Origin: Riptortus pedestris
Lineage: Eukaryota > Arthropoda > Insecta > Hemiptera > Alydidae
Assembly: GCA_019009955.1 (NCBI GenBank)
Contig: CM032230.1
Coordinates: 109,341,001 to 109,405,000 of the forward strand
DNA length: 64,000 nt
Direction of reading: 5' to 3'
The notes under the pieces were generated by a model. That model made no database searches, was not told the origin of the DNA, and saw only the letters and a program-made list of their open reading frames with translations. Position numbers and translations under genes: made by a program. Position 1 is the first letter of the stretch; the number at the start of each line of letters is the position of its first letter. Of the stretch, positions 1 to 10,957 are shown piece by piece.

Positions 1-911
1 ATTTTGTTGTCATGGTACACATTTTCAGTGATTCGCGATAATGTGAAGGAATTTTTGCATTATTTGAAAAGAAATTCTCATTACCAATTATTGCGGTCGT
101 TCATGATGGGCAGTCTAATATCCAAAAAGGTTGTTTCGATTTAATGCAAAACGGTTTCCTAATTGGATTACAACTCCAAAAGAAAACCCAGTGTTAAAAG
201 TTGAAAAACACAATCTGATACAAGATGAGTTTTACAGGGGAATGGAGATCCAATATGAAACTGTGTAGAGAAGAAATGAAACCTAAAAAAGATTTTCCCT
301 AGAAGAAACAAAACGACAATGTAACGTATTCATCAATTAAAGGGCTCTTTCCTTTTTTTAAGCAGAAATTTCTCTCCCGTTTTTTATTCAGCCCCATTTC
401 TTTCTCTTTTCATTTCTATTTTAATCTCTTTGCCCTTTCATCATTCTAAAAGGAGAAAACCTTTGAGTGTTATTCACGATTTTATTTACGGCTTCATTTT
501 TCTTTAGATCTTTTATTGCTTTTTCACTTTGAGCATTGCCTAAGTGTCTCCCTTTGGTAGACAGACATGTAAATTAAATGCCAAAAATCCGGCTTATTAA
601 ACCTTCAAGACTGGTATTTATGCCTAATAAATATAATGTTTTAGTGAAATATGTTTTACAATATTATTATTGTTGTGTTATATGTTTATAGTAAGAATTA
701 AACTTTATTATTACATTATATTTTTTTATTGTTTTTATTTACTTCTATTTAGTTCATCAACCTATTGCATCCTGAAGAGCGCTTGGTATTTAATTAGTAA
801 TTATTATTTCTCTTAATGGAAATCAGATATGCGGTTGTCCACATAGCGATTTTCAAAACCTTTCTCAAATATGCATCGATACCTACTACCTAGCCGATAA
901 CGAAAATGTGG
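1..911. other. AT-rich region without a recognised feature
   Basis: No ORF of 60 codons or more and no family A, B or C signature was seen. The stretch contains T-rich and TTATTA-rich runs and a weak polypyrimidine segment near 355-440. It may hold host intergenic or intronic DNA. Confidence 0.5.
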
Positions 912-1503
912 TTATCGAATAGAAAACGAAATATAGCTATTTTTAATTTCAGGCCTCCCATATAACCCCTACTCCTGCCCGTCCCTAGAAATGTTAGTAT
1001 GGCTTATTATAAGGAAGGCGTTAGTACTAATTCACATACCGAGTTTGGTTTAGTTCGGTTGAGTCTTTTGTGCCTAATAAATTGTTGACTCCAGCTATAG
1101 TTTTTAGCGTATAACTCATTTATACTTCCGTTTACGGCAAAAGTGTATATGACAAAAGTTACTCTAAATTAAAAAATAAACAACTTTTGTTATGGGCATA
1201 TTTGCTGAAAAAGCAATAGGAAACGAAATATCGCTATTTTTAATTTCAGGCCTCCCTTATAACCCCCACTCCTGTTTGTCTTAGAGAATATTAATATAGC
1301 CTAAAGTTGGGCTAGTAGTAATATACATACCATGTTTCATAAAATTCGGTTCAGCCGTTTATGCGTGAAAAGGTAACAAACAAACAAATAAACAAACAAA
1401 CAGACACCAAAGAAACAAAATGCAGTTATGGTGTCTATGACATGTGAAACGAAAAGTTATCGTGAAATTTCGCGAAAAAAATCAATGTACAGACAGAGGT
1501 TAC

Positions 1504-1509
<6 letters not shown>
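912..1509 (-). mobile_element. Family B element, 3'-truncated
   Basis: The sequence reads as the complement of B. Two of the roughly 298-bp modules are visible (CCCACTCCTG-type blocks at about 965 and 1268). They are followed by the GCCGTTTATGCGTGAAAAGG block, an AAAC-rich stretch and the 5' end motif AGGTTACAATTTTA at 1497-1510. The hairpin/CTAG terminus is missing. The adjoining (TA)n runs to about 1560. Confidence 0.8.
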
Positions 1510-1560
<51 letters not shown>

Positions 1561-1562
1561 AA
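1510..1562. repeat. (TA)n microsatellite
   Basis: A tract of alternating TA with one T interruption joins the 5' end of a B copy to a family A fragment. Translating it gives the artefactual IYIYIY peptide. Confidence 0.95.
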
Positions 1563-1690
1563 AACGCAGAGCAAGTTCGTAAATGGCTGAAACCGGACCA
1601 AGGAGAGGGAAATCGAAAAGTTAAAATGCTTCCATTATTATGAGTCAGATCAAAAAATGTAGTATGATCAATGTTATTGATAATTTGACT
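1561..1690 (+). mobile_element. Family A fragment, middle part
   Basis: The sequence follows the A consensus from the segment AAGTTCGTAAATGGCTGAAA through the G-rich block and the GAGTCAGATCAAAAAAT block. It begins directly at the (TA)n tract that ends the neighbouring B copy. This suggests B inserted in the A microsatellite and the other A half was later lost. Confidence 0.65.
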
Positions 1691-2004
1691 ATCTATAATT
1701 GTTTTATACATTTTTTTAAGCGAATATTAGGGGTTTTTTGATTATTTTCGTTTTCAAATTTTAGAAAATTCCTGTTTTTAATAGTCTGATGATTAGATTA
1801 ATTAACTGAGTCACTAATAATCTTATTTCCAAACTACTTTAATGCTCTATTTACACTATCAAATCTCTCCTGAATTTCCTGAGATTAGGGCAGACGGCAA
1901 GGAAGTGAAAAACATGTTCCGGTTCCTCGAGGTTGGAACAGCGACATCCAAGTTCAGGGGTTCTCCTGTTCAGATTAAGTGTTCTGTCCTGTTCCACATC
2001 ACAG

Positions 2005-2165
2005 TAGAATCATATGAATACTATTATTATCGTTGGTTTATGAAAGCAGTTTTTATTTAAATTTTAATGTTTATAGAAAGAATGGCCCAATTGGGTGTTC
2101 GCTAATGTAGCTAGCAATATTTTTTTCTTCCAACTTTGACACCACTGGCACTACATTAACAACAC
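2005..2165. repeat. Direct repeat, left copy (about 155 bp)
   Basis: The segment from ATGAATACTATTATTATCG to CACTACATTAACAACACT recurs in direct orientation at 3005-3160 with roughly 80 percent identity by eye. A shared core is GCAATATTTTTTT followed by CCAACTTTGACACC. The two copies flank the palindrome at 2168-2650 and other unassigned DNA. Confidence 0.75.
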
Positions 2166-2167
2166 TG

Positions 2168-2650
2168 TAAGAGTGCAGTGCCGTGTTTTTGTGTACTTCA
2201 GTGATCGTGAGTTACTCTACTGTGCAATAAGAAGGGAAGTTATCAGAGCATAATGAGAGTTAAGAATAATTTACCAAGTGTCTAGTGTATTGTCAAATAA
2301 ATTGTGCAGTGATGAAAACTCTAAAGCTTGTGTGTTTAAATTTGCAATCCAAAAGAACTCTAATAAACAACGTTTATTATTTTTGTAATAAATGTAACAA
2401 TATTGTTACGTTTTATTACAAAACCAGTAATAAACGTTAATAAGAGTTCTTTTGGATTGCAAAATTAAACACACACAAGTTTCACAGTTTATCACTGCAC
2501 AATTTATTTCACAATGCACAATACTCTTGATTATTACTACTCACAGTATTACACTGATAGTGTCACTGTTCTTCAGATTTCACAGTCCAATAATTCACTC
2601 ACGGTCACTGAAATTCGCAAAAGACGAAGGCACTGCACTGTCCTTTACTT
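2168..2650. repeat. Long imperfect palindrome (foldback), arms about 230 bp
   Basis: Centred near 2400 (AACAATATTGTT), the left arm reads AAATTGTGCAGTGAT ... GCAATCCAAAAGAACTCT and the right arm contains the complement, AGAGTTCTTTTGGATTGC ... ATCACTGCACAATTT. Homology extends outward to GTGCAGTGCC on the left and GGCACTGCACTGT on the right. No transposase-like frame lies inside. It could be a foldback transposon or an inverted duplication. Confidence 0.85.
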
Positions 2651-3004
2651 CGCGGCACTGCACTGTCTTAAACACTCACTAAACTGTTACTTACAGTCAC
2701 GGCACAACACTGTTCTTCTTATAAAAACGATTTACCGCGCTGCACTAAATCGCACTGTAGCACTGAGGTGACCATCAAGACGTCTTAACCGTAAACTAAA
2801 CTGTGAGGTGCTGTGAGACTTCCTTATAAATCCTTGTAGAAATGTCTAGGCATGGAAAGGTCCAGAACTTCCTGGAAGGCCTTAATTAGATTCTGCCGGG
2901 GGCCCTACTTAGAATGGCCCTAATTAGCTTCGCCCGTTCCACTAGTCCTTGTTCCTCCTTTCACGTGACTCTCTCTTTGTGTATTCGCACACTCATCCGA
3001 TTCT
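2651..3004. other. Region with repeated CACTG motifs and a GC-richer stretch
   Basis: GGCACTGCACTGT occurs at about 2631 and 2655, with related CACGGCACAACACTGT at about 2698. A GC-richer stretch follows at 2840-2965 (GGCCCTACTTAGAATGGCCC). Open frames here are short and resemble no known protein. Confidence 0.5.
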
Positions 3005-3160
3005 CGCAACAATATGAATACTATTATCATAGTTAGTATATGAAAGTTGTTTTTACTTAAGTTTTAATGTTCTATACAAAGAATGAAATTGGGCCCTCGC
3101 TAATGTCGCAAGCAATATTTTTTTTCCAACTTTGACACCGCTGGCACAGCAATGTCAACA
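3005..3160. repeat. Direct repeat, right copy
   Basis: This is the second copy of the 2005-2165 segment, starting AATATGAATACTATTATCAT and ending CAATGTCAACACT. The copies diverge enough that this is not a recent LTR pair. Confidence 0.75.
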
Positions 3161-3754
3161 CTATACTTTCGTCGCGGTTCCGGTGTGCTTAGGGAATTGT
3201 AAATATTCTGAACTCAGAATAAAGTTCCAGTTTTACAAAACTCACATCTTCCGTTCGATAACGATATATTTCATTTTCCAACTACTTATTTAAGGAGATG
3301 AAACTAAAATAAATACATCCCATACTTTTCTTCCTGTTTAAAGGCTAATTACAGCCTCCAGTTTAAGGAAGTGGCTACATTTGAAAACAGGATCTGCATT
3401 TCCGGACCGAGGTCGGTTTGAGTGATATTATTTACTTTAGCTCGGGACGTCTGCGAGGGGAGACTTAAGACAGACAGTAGTAAATTGAATGCCCTAATTT
3501 TGAGCGCCATTCTAGAGACTGTTATGTTGAATAGTTGGCCTCCTGCCAACTGCACTCTTGCATAGCAGCCCCTGCAATGCATTAGCATTGTCTTCTCTTT
3601 ATTACATAATGCAATATACAATCCAAATAATATGGCGTATAAGACGTTGTAAAAATAAAATGCAATAGTGCGCTCTGTACCACTACTTTAGATAATGACG
3701 ATTGTTCTTTTCTTTACTTGTTCTTAGGAAAGGTGTGAAGTCATTGGTTTAGTT
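3161..3754. other. No recognised feature
   Basis: A minus-strand frame of 90 codons (3349-3621) is open but has no family resemblance that I can see and no supporting context. Confidence 0.4.
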
Positions 3755-3771
3755 ATTAGCGGATTTCCCTT

Positions 3772-3817
<46 letters not shown>
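3755..3817 (+). mobile_element. Family A 5' terminus plus (TA)n
   Basis: TTAGCGGATTTCCCTTAAGG at 3756-3775 is the first half of the A terminal palindrome. It is fused to a (TA)n tract that leads into a family C start, so the rest of the element is gone. Confidence 0.6.
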
Positions 3818-3820
<3 letters not shown>

Positions 3821-3950
3821 CTAGCGTACGTGTGTAAGTCACTGAACTCCTCCTAGACGGCTGGACCGATTTGATTGAATTTTTAAATACGCGTTCGGGT
3901 GACGCCCCGGATGGTTTAGCGCCACAGATCGGCCCGGCAGATGGAGCAGG
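3818..3950 (+). mobile_element. Family C element, 5' part fused to B
   Basis: It starts AATTCTAGCGTACGTGTGT after (TA)n and carries the ACGGCTGGACCGATTTGATT block and GACGCCCCGGATGGTTTAGC. It is nearly identical to the first 130 bp of the complete C copy at 4576-4845, apart from a 3-bp CCT difference. At GCAGG (3946-3950) it changes into family B sequence. Confidence 0.8.
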
Positions 3951-4252
3951 AGTGGGGGTCGTGAGGGAGGCCAGAATTTAAAAATAGCCGTATTTCGTTT
4001 CCTATTGGTTTTTCGGCAAATATGCACAGGATAAGAGTTGTTTATGTTGTCATTTGGAGTAACGTTTGTCATATTCACTTTTGTCGTATAATAAAGTATA
4101 AACGAGATACACACTAAAAAAGTAAAGTGGGCCCAACAATTTTATTGGGCACCAACGATTGACCCGAACTGAGCAAAACTCGGTATTTGAATTAGCATTA
4201 GTTCTCCCTTGGTTATAAGCTATTCTAAATTTTTTAGGTTCGAACGGGAGTG
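3946..4252 (+). mobile_element. Family B internal fragment
   Basis: One full B module (CAGGAGTGGGGGT, then GTTTCCTATTGGTTTTTCGG, then the CAAAACTCGGTAT block) and part of the next begin exactly where C is left. The shared CAGG at the junction suggests a template switch. Confidence 0.75.
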
Positions 4253-4575
4253 GGGGTTTACTGAAGACCGAAAACTAAAAAGCGCAGATATTTCGGTTAA
4301 TATTAAAGATAGTGAAAATAGGTTCATGACAACGTTTATAGATCTTTTAATTTGCAAAAAGATTGGTTCTATACAAAATTTCGTTCCGACTTAAACTAAC
4401 GGAGATATTTAGAATTTTCGAAAATCCTCCCCTCTAAATTCCCCCTCCCAATAATCCGATTCCAGCCGTTGAAGAACATGATCCGTCTTTTAACGTGAAA
4501 CGTTTAAATACGGAGTTTGGTAACGATCAAGCAAAAATTGCGACCGCTAGAGTGTTAACAGGCTAATACACCTCT
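4253..4575 (-). mobile_element. Family A fragment, inner part
   Basis: It is complementary to A from the ATATCTCGGTTAATATTC-type block to the microsatellite-proximal block GCGACCGCTAGAGTGTTAAC. Both termini are missing. It is embedded in the C/B mosaic. Confidence 0.8.
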
Positions 4576-4844
4576 ATCTTTATATATATAATTCTAGCGT
4601 ACGTGTGTATGTCACTGAACTCCTAGACGGCTGGATTGATTTGATTGAATTTTTAAATACGCGTTCGGGTGACGCCCCGGATGGTTTAGCGCCACAGATC
4701 GGCCCGGCAGATGGAGCAGGTCTCCGGTCGAAGGGCGAGGTTATTGTAAATGTAAAAGTAGATTTTTTTTAAACATAATATTATTAAATTTAATATCCTA
4801 ATCGCTTGATATATCATGCAGGACAACGTCTGCCGGGTCCGCTA

Positions 4845-4845
<1 letters not shown>
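4576..4845 (+). mobile_element. Family C element, apparently complete (about 270 bp)
   Basis: It runs from ATCTTTATATATATAATTC to GCAGGACAACGTCTGCCGGG and TCCGCTAG, followed by T of a new TA tract. GCAG/CTGC can pair just before the CTAG end, as expected for a Helitron 3' terminus. No coding capacity. It could be another class of TA-targeted repeat, since the 5' TC start is only suggestive. Confidence 0.65.

Positions 4846-4894
<49 letters not shown>
4846..4894. repeat. (TA)n microsatellite between C and B
   Basis: A pure alternating TA tract separates the CTAG end of C from the AATTGTAACC start of B. Confidence 0.95.
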
Positions 4895-4898
<4 letters not shown>

Positions 4899-5963
4899 GT
4901 AACCTCTGTTTGTACATTGATTTTTTTCGTGAAATTTCACGATAACTTTTCGTTTCACATGTCATAGACACCATAACTGCATTTTGTTTCTTTGGTGTCT
5001 GACTGTTTGTTTGTTACCTTTTCACGCATAAACGGCTGAACCGAATTTTATGAAACTTGGTATGTATATTACTACTAGCCCAACTTAGACTTTAGGCTAT
5101 ACTAATATTCTCTGAGACGAACAGGAGTGGGGGTTATAAGGGAGGCCTGAAATTAAATATAGCGATATTTCGTTTCCTATTGGTTTTTCGGCAAATATGC
5201 ACATAACAAAAGTTGTTCATTTTGTTATTTAGAGTAACTTTTGTTATATGCACTTTTGCCGTATATGGAAGTACAAATGAGTTATACGCTAAAAACTATA
5301 GCGGAAGTCCACAATTTTATTTGGCACAAAAGACTCAACCGAACTAAACCAAACTCGGTATTTGAATTAGCACTAACGCCTTCCTTATAATAAGCCATAC
5401 TAACATTTCTAGGGACGAACAGGAGTGGGGGTTATAAGGGAAGCCTGAAATTAAAAATAGCGATATTTCGTTTCCTATTGCTTTTTCAGCAAATATGCAC
5501 ATAACAACAGTTGTTTATTTTGTTATTTGGAGTAACTTTTGTTATATACACTTTTGTCGTATACCTAAGTATAAATGAGTTATACGTTAAAACTTTAGCG
5601 GGCACTAACGGCTGAACTGAACTTAACAAAACTCGGTATGTCAATTAGCATTAATTCTTCCATGATTATAAGTTATATTAAAATTTTTAGGTTCGAACGG
5701 GAGGGGGGTTATAAGGGAGGCCTGAAATAAAAATTCACCATATTTACATGTATAAGAGACGGGAAATATAAAAATATTGAAGACTGTGAAGCCTTATCGA
5801 ACAAATAACTCTATTATTAGCAAATCCACGGCAAAGACGGGTATCAATCCTAAACACTGGGACGGGTAAATGTCAAAATATTGTGCAATGTAAAGCCTGC
5901 TAAAAAATACCATCACCATTCAGCCTCAAATGAATTCCCGGGCGAAGCCGGGTATCTGAGCTA

Positions 5964-5964
<1 letters not shown>
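4895..5964 (+). mobile_element. Family B element, complete, 1.07 kb
   Basis: It starts AATTGTAACCTCTGTTTG and ends GGGCGAAGCCGGGTATCTGA then GCTAG. Internal modules begin at about 5122, 5420 and 5698. The CCCGG/CCGGG hairpin followed by CTAG and a T target is Helitron-like. TA tracts flank it on both sides. Non-autonomous, with no Rep/helicase reading frame. Confidence 0.85.
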
Positions 5965-6028
<64 letters not shown>

Positions 6029-6451
6029 ATATGTGATAAGTTGAGATCGCAAGCGTGTTATACCGGCACAGGGGAAATCTGGTTATTTTACACAGTTCCT
6101 GCGTGTAACTTGAACATTTTAATGTTCTTGAAAGGATATAACCATCGAGTTTTCCTTGGTGATGATTTACTATTAGAAAAAAAATAACGATATCTTTTCA
6201 GATATAATTTAAATATTTAATTAAGGCTGATGCAGTTTGATGGAAGGGAAATATACTCCTCCGTAATTTGGTTACACTGAGGAAAATTATTTCATTGCGT
6301 AAACATACATTTAATAACGTTATTTACTTTCCGCCGGAAAGGTAATTAATAAACCTCTGACCATTTCACGTTTAGAATATAATCTAATTACAAAAGGTAT
6401 TCGTGCACCCTCTGCAAATTGACGTACACGTGCTAGAAGAGTAATTTTGTA
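5965..6451. repeat. (TA)n/(GA)n microsatellite, then unassigned DNA
   Basis: The TA tract runs to about 6016, followed by a short GA tract to 6027. The rest (6028-6451) is AT-rich and without a recognised feature. Confidence 0.7.
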
Positions 6452-6990
6452 ACAGATTTTCCTTAAGGGAAACTCGGTTTTACTCATGACACGAGTTTAG
6501 AAAAATTGCATCAAATCCACATCGATCCTAAATAGGAGATGACGAAAATGAGGTCTGTTCGAAACTATATATATATTATCTGTTAACTTTCTAACGGTCG
6601 CAGTTTTTCTTTAATCGTTAGCAAACTCGACATTTAAGCGTTTCTCGTAAAACCAAAGATCTAGTTCGTTATTGGCTGAAATCAGACCAAGATGGTTTAG
6701 AGGGAGGAAATGGAAAACTCAAAATATCTCCGTTATTGAGTCGGAATGAAAAATAGTATAGAACCAATCTTATTGCAAATGCAATTTTGTTTAGTGTTGG
6801 TATGTACCTTTATCCACTGTCTTTATTATTAACCGAGATATGTGCATTTTTTAGTTTTAGGCCTTCAGTAAACCCCACTCCTTTCAATGTCATATTAACA
6901 GTAAGCTGTTATATTAGCCTTAATAATATAACAGCTTAATTATCAAATATTGTTGTCATTGAATTTTCACGTTTTGAGATAAATGAAAAT
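6452..6990 (+). mobile_element. Family A copy, 3'-truncated and diverged
   Basis: The degenerate 5' palindrome (CAGATTTTCCTTAAGGGAAA), a short TA tract at 6567, the GTTACC..ACTCGA block, the G-rich block and the AATCTTATTGCAAAT block are in order. The 3' hairpin is absent, and the copy fades out near a SINE insertion. Confidence 0.8.
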
Positions 6991-7011
6991 ACTTTTTATA
7001 TCTTTACTTTG

Positions 7012-7253
7012 TAATTATTATTATTATTATTATTATTATTTATTAACGTCCACTTTTTGCAACTAAGGCTAATTGGGACGGGTTATCTACAGGTTACCAC
7101 CCTTTTCTAGCCAGGGTGGGACTTAGGATTTTATTTAATGAATTTCGTCACTAAATAAATTCCCTTGCCCAGGCGGGAATCGAACTCGCCACTCTAGGAT
7201 TACCATGTGAGATTAAAGGCAACGCTTTAACTCACATGGCTAACCTGAGCCCC
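7012..7253 (-). mobile_element. tRNA-derived SINE, full-length
   Basis: Read on the minus strand, a tRNA-like head (GGGGCTCAGGTTAGCCATGT, box-B-like GCGAGTTCGATTCCCGCC) is followed by a short body (ACCCTGGCTAGAAAAGGGTG, TAACCCGTCCCAATTAGCC) and a TTATTA-repeat tail at 7012-7040. GGCG/CGCC forms a T-stem around GTTCGAT. Transcription would be by RNA polymerase III and mobility by a partner LINE. Related copies lie at 15.4, 38.8 and 44.2 kb. Confidence 0.85.
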
Positions 7254-8021
7254 ACTTTGTGATTTTAATTTTGTTTTGTTTTTTAAAAATTTTAATTTTC
7301 GTTTTTTTTTTTAAAAAAACCACTTTGATTTTAATGTTGTTTTTTTAAAAAAAATAATTACCTACTTAAGTACTTTTACGTTATTTGTGTGAATAATTAT
7401 TAATTAAACTTGATAAATTGTTTCATTTTGATGAGAAATTGATGTCAAATTTACATATGTAAACGACTGAGATGTAATTTGCCTATGAAAGCCTGAGACA
7501 TCAGTTCATTTCGGAAAAGTGTCCCTTCGGAATCCCTGCTCTAAATAATTATAAGAGTAATTTTAATGGCATATAAAATAATTATATAATACGATAAAGG
7601 GAAAGTGCATTTTTAACATTAGGAAGTTTGTTTATGAAGGAACTGAAGCATTGCCATTAAAAAGTTAATCTATGTATAGAATCAATAGACACGTGACTAC
7701 TGAGACCAATCAATGAAACGTGCTGCCTCCGCATGGTATACACAAGGCCTCTTGGATTTATAAAAGAGGACATCAATACCAAGGCTACGATGGAACCTGT
7801 TCGTGTTTTGGATTGCTAACGTTCAATAAGAAGATGTTCAAGTTATTGAACCTTTTCTATTGTTCTTCGGTATAAGACTGTAGATAAATACATCAGCTCG
7901 GATTCTTGTAAACTAGGTGTTGATATTTCCATGCTCATAGCAATTGAGAAATTTCATGGAACCACTTTTTATTTGACCTCCATAGTTCTGACACGACCAC
8001 ATTGAGGGTAAAATGTATGTG
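7254..8021. other. No recognised feature
   Basis: AT-rich DNA with T and A runs (7270-7350). No repeat family signature and no ORF of note. Confidence 0.45.
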
Positions 8022-8766
8022 TTTTAGCAGATTGCGCTTATTGAAAATCAGCTATTGAGGTTGTACTCGTGACGCGATTTACGAAAACGTTTTCTCAATT
8101 GTCAAACGATCTTGATGAGGTCCGTTCAAAATTATATATATTTATTTGTCTGTTACCGCTCTAGCACTCGAAATCTTTTGTTGATCTTTACCAAACCCGA
8201 TATTTAAACGTCCCTGGGAGGGGTAGAGGGCAAATTTAGAAAATTAGAAATTTCTCCGATATTATACGACGGATAGAAAAAAAAGTCCGTCACGCCGGGG
8301 CTGCGTAAACTAAGCAGATTTCCCACGTGAAGTTTTACAATAGAGAAATCTGCCTAATAACAACTGTAGTAGTAAGGAATCACTAAACCTATTCACGAGG
8401 GACGAATAGTTACCGAAACGGCCAGTACTAGCTCTCGGCGGAGAGTCCCGAACATAGCCAACTCCTGCCGACCACACACATGCTTACAAATGCAAATATC
8501 TCGGTTAATATTCAAGATACAGAATAAATGAATAAAACAAAATTTATAGTAAATTTAATTTGCAATAAGATTGATTCTATACAATTTTTCGATCCGACTC
8601 ATAATAACGGAGATATTTTGAATTTTCAAAAATCCCCCCTCTAAACCCCCCCTCTCACTGGTCCGATTTCAGCCATTAACGAACTTGAGCGTTTTACGTA
8701 AAACGCTTAAATATGAAGTTTGGTAACTATCAAACAAAAATTGCGACCGCTAGAGCGTTAACAGAC

Positions 8767-8826
<60 letters not shown>

Positions 8827-9207
8827 ATTTGAATGGACCCCATTTTGTCATCACCTGGGTAGGATCGATGGATCGATGGATATTTGAGGAAATTTTTCAA
8901 AACTCGCGTCATGATTACGACCTCAATAGCTGATTTTCCTTAAGGGAAATCTGCTAAAATTATAGGACCAATCTTATTGTAAATTAAATTTACTATAACC
9001 ATAGATCATATATTCAATGTTAACTGAGATATTTGATTTTTTTAGATTTGAGCCTTCAGTATACCCCCATTCCAACTAATGTCGCATAAACAATGCTCTA
9101 TCATATAATGAACCGATTTTTTTGGAAGCTTAAATACAAATCTTGTTTTCAATAGATATTTACTAGATGAGATACTTGCAAATATGTTTGTGATGGTGTC
9201 ATCAGCT
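8022..9207 (+). mobile_element. Family A copy split by a nested A copy
   Basis: The left part (8022-8281) runs from TTTTAGCAG through a short TA tract to ACGACGGATAGAAAAA. The right part resumes at 8957 with TTATAGGACCAATCTTATTG and proceeds to the ATACTTGCAAATATG block. Joining the parts restores the normal A order, so the element was whole before the minus-strand copy entered its A run. Confidence 0.85.
8282..8956 (-). mobile_element. Family A copy (A2-type), full-length, nested
   Basis: It begins AAAGTCCGTCACGCCGGGGC and ends AAGGGAAATCTGCTAA, with the 3' hairpin, A2 block, G-rich block, a long TA tract (8767-8824) and the 5' palindrome. It lies inside the older plus-strand copy at a run of A (a T-T target on its own strand). 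Confidence 0.9.
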
Positions 9208-10397
9208 AAGATTTTTACGTTCTTTACTAGAAAATGTTTGTTTTATCTAAACCACTCGTGGCATTACTACGTTGTATTATTAATGGAGCTGTCCTAAAAC
9301 GGAGTGAGAAAATAATGCAGCCTAGGTGTCCAGAAGTGGTTAAATAATACAGACGACACTCCTTAACAGCTTGGAATTCACTTTGGAGGGACAGAATGCT
9401 ATTATTTCTGGCGTAAACCGATTTCAATTTACGTGTTCATTAATTTCTGGTTAATTACACGAGTGCATTCCGTTCATAGTTATTTTAACACGATAACAAA
9501 CTGACTACAACTGCATTAGAGATAAATGTAATGATGTTTTCTATCAATTTCTACTTTTAGTATAATTGTTCCGATAGTCAGCCGTGTATAGCATGCTCGA
9601 CCTTTAAAAATGGGTGGACTATATTTGTAGAAAGGAAGGATGGCTTTCAACATTTTAATATTGTCTAGAAAGGGATGGAATTATATCTTTTTTTCCCCCT
9701 AAGAAAATTTCATTATACTTTCAGGAGGTTACCTGCCTTTCATAACGCCGAAAAACTGTTTTTCATTGCTTTACATAATTTTTTTCAGGATCAAGAAGAC
9801 AAAGACTTTCCATTAAAATAGGGTTTGTTTTAATTTTTACAGCATATATATGAGTACCTATTTCTTTTAGAGTTTTTATGAGCCTAGATTAGAGCTATGA
9901 TTTTAACATTTTCTATTGGCGTCATAAGCAAAAATAAATTAAAAATTAGCAATTTTGATTTTTTTATTTTATTTCTCCTCTAAACCCCTCCCGTTCTGTC
10001 AGATTTTGTCATAGACGCATATAATTTTTAGTTTTACATGAAATGGTCGATTTGACGCACTAAGGAATCTTTCGCCTTATTTAGGGTATTTCATGTATCG
10101 TCGAAATCCTTGATTTTATTTTTCTTAGGAGTATAAAAGCCCTTAAATCGCAGGACTTAGAGGTTGATATTTATTTTCAAATTTAGAAATTCGACCTATT
10201 GTAAAGTGTAATGAGGCAAGGGACAGTTTCCTATCACACTTAGAATTACCCAATGCGGTTAAGACTTTTAAACTAGGATCAATATTGATTGTTTCAAGAA
10301 CGTGTTGAAAAATCGTCAAGGGACTTGTCGTTGGGTGAACCCTTAGTTCCTGATGTTAGCTGCAAGCAGAACGCTGCGCCTCCATTCTTTATAGGCG
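9208..10397. other. No recognised feature
   Basis: Only unremarkable short frames were seen. A slightly GC-richer stretch lies at 10300-10390, just before the TG repeat. Confidence 0.45.
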
Positions 10398-10532
<135 letters not shown>

Positions 10533-10885
10533 TGCATCACAGAAATGTATTACCCCTAACAATGGTTCCAAGTTAGATGGTGTTTGTTGTCCAAAAATAA
10601 GTATTTTTGATGTTCTTTTTAGTGTACATATTTTATCACTTAATGAGAAATACAGATATATTATTTTGAACATTTTAAAGGCGTCTGAATTCGGGTTTTT
10701 TATACAGGCAATTGATATTTTCTATTCACCATTATTATGTTTTTAACTATTATTTTGAATAGACGGAATTTTAATATATCTTCTAAAACCATTAATATCT
10801 TTAGAATCATATAACTTATTTGGTCTTTATTTTACTAAACTGTAGGTAACCTACTCCATTTATCGAAGTTCTATGTAGGTGTGAC

Positions 10886-10888
<3 letters not shown>
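10533..10888. other. No recognised feature
   Basis: AT-rich flank of the TG repeat. The open frames extending from the repeat carry no similarity that I recognise. Confidence 0.45.

Positions 10889-10953
<65 letters not shown>
10889..10953. repeat. (TA)n microsatellite at B start
   Basis: A TA tract of about 60 bp immediately precedes the B start AAAATTGTAACC. Confidence 0.95.

Positions 10954-10957
<4 letters not shown>

Noticed and set aside
1428..1643. ORFs with IYIYIY, VCVCVC, HTHTHT, SLSLSL or FFFF runs throughout the window
   Set aside because: They are translations of TA, TG, GA or A/T microsatellites extended into repeat flanks. No conserved domain.
2005..3160. LTR retrotransposon with 155-bp LTRs
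   Set aside because: The copies are too diverged, lack TG..CA ends, and no primer-binding site or gag/pol sequence is seen.
4846..5964. CRISPR array or bacterial-type repeat array
   Set aside because: Repeats are long, dispersed and transposon-like. Microsatellites, SINEs and LINE remnants show a eukaryotic genome.
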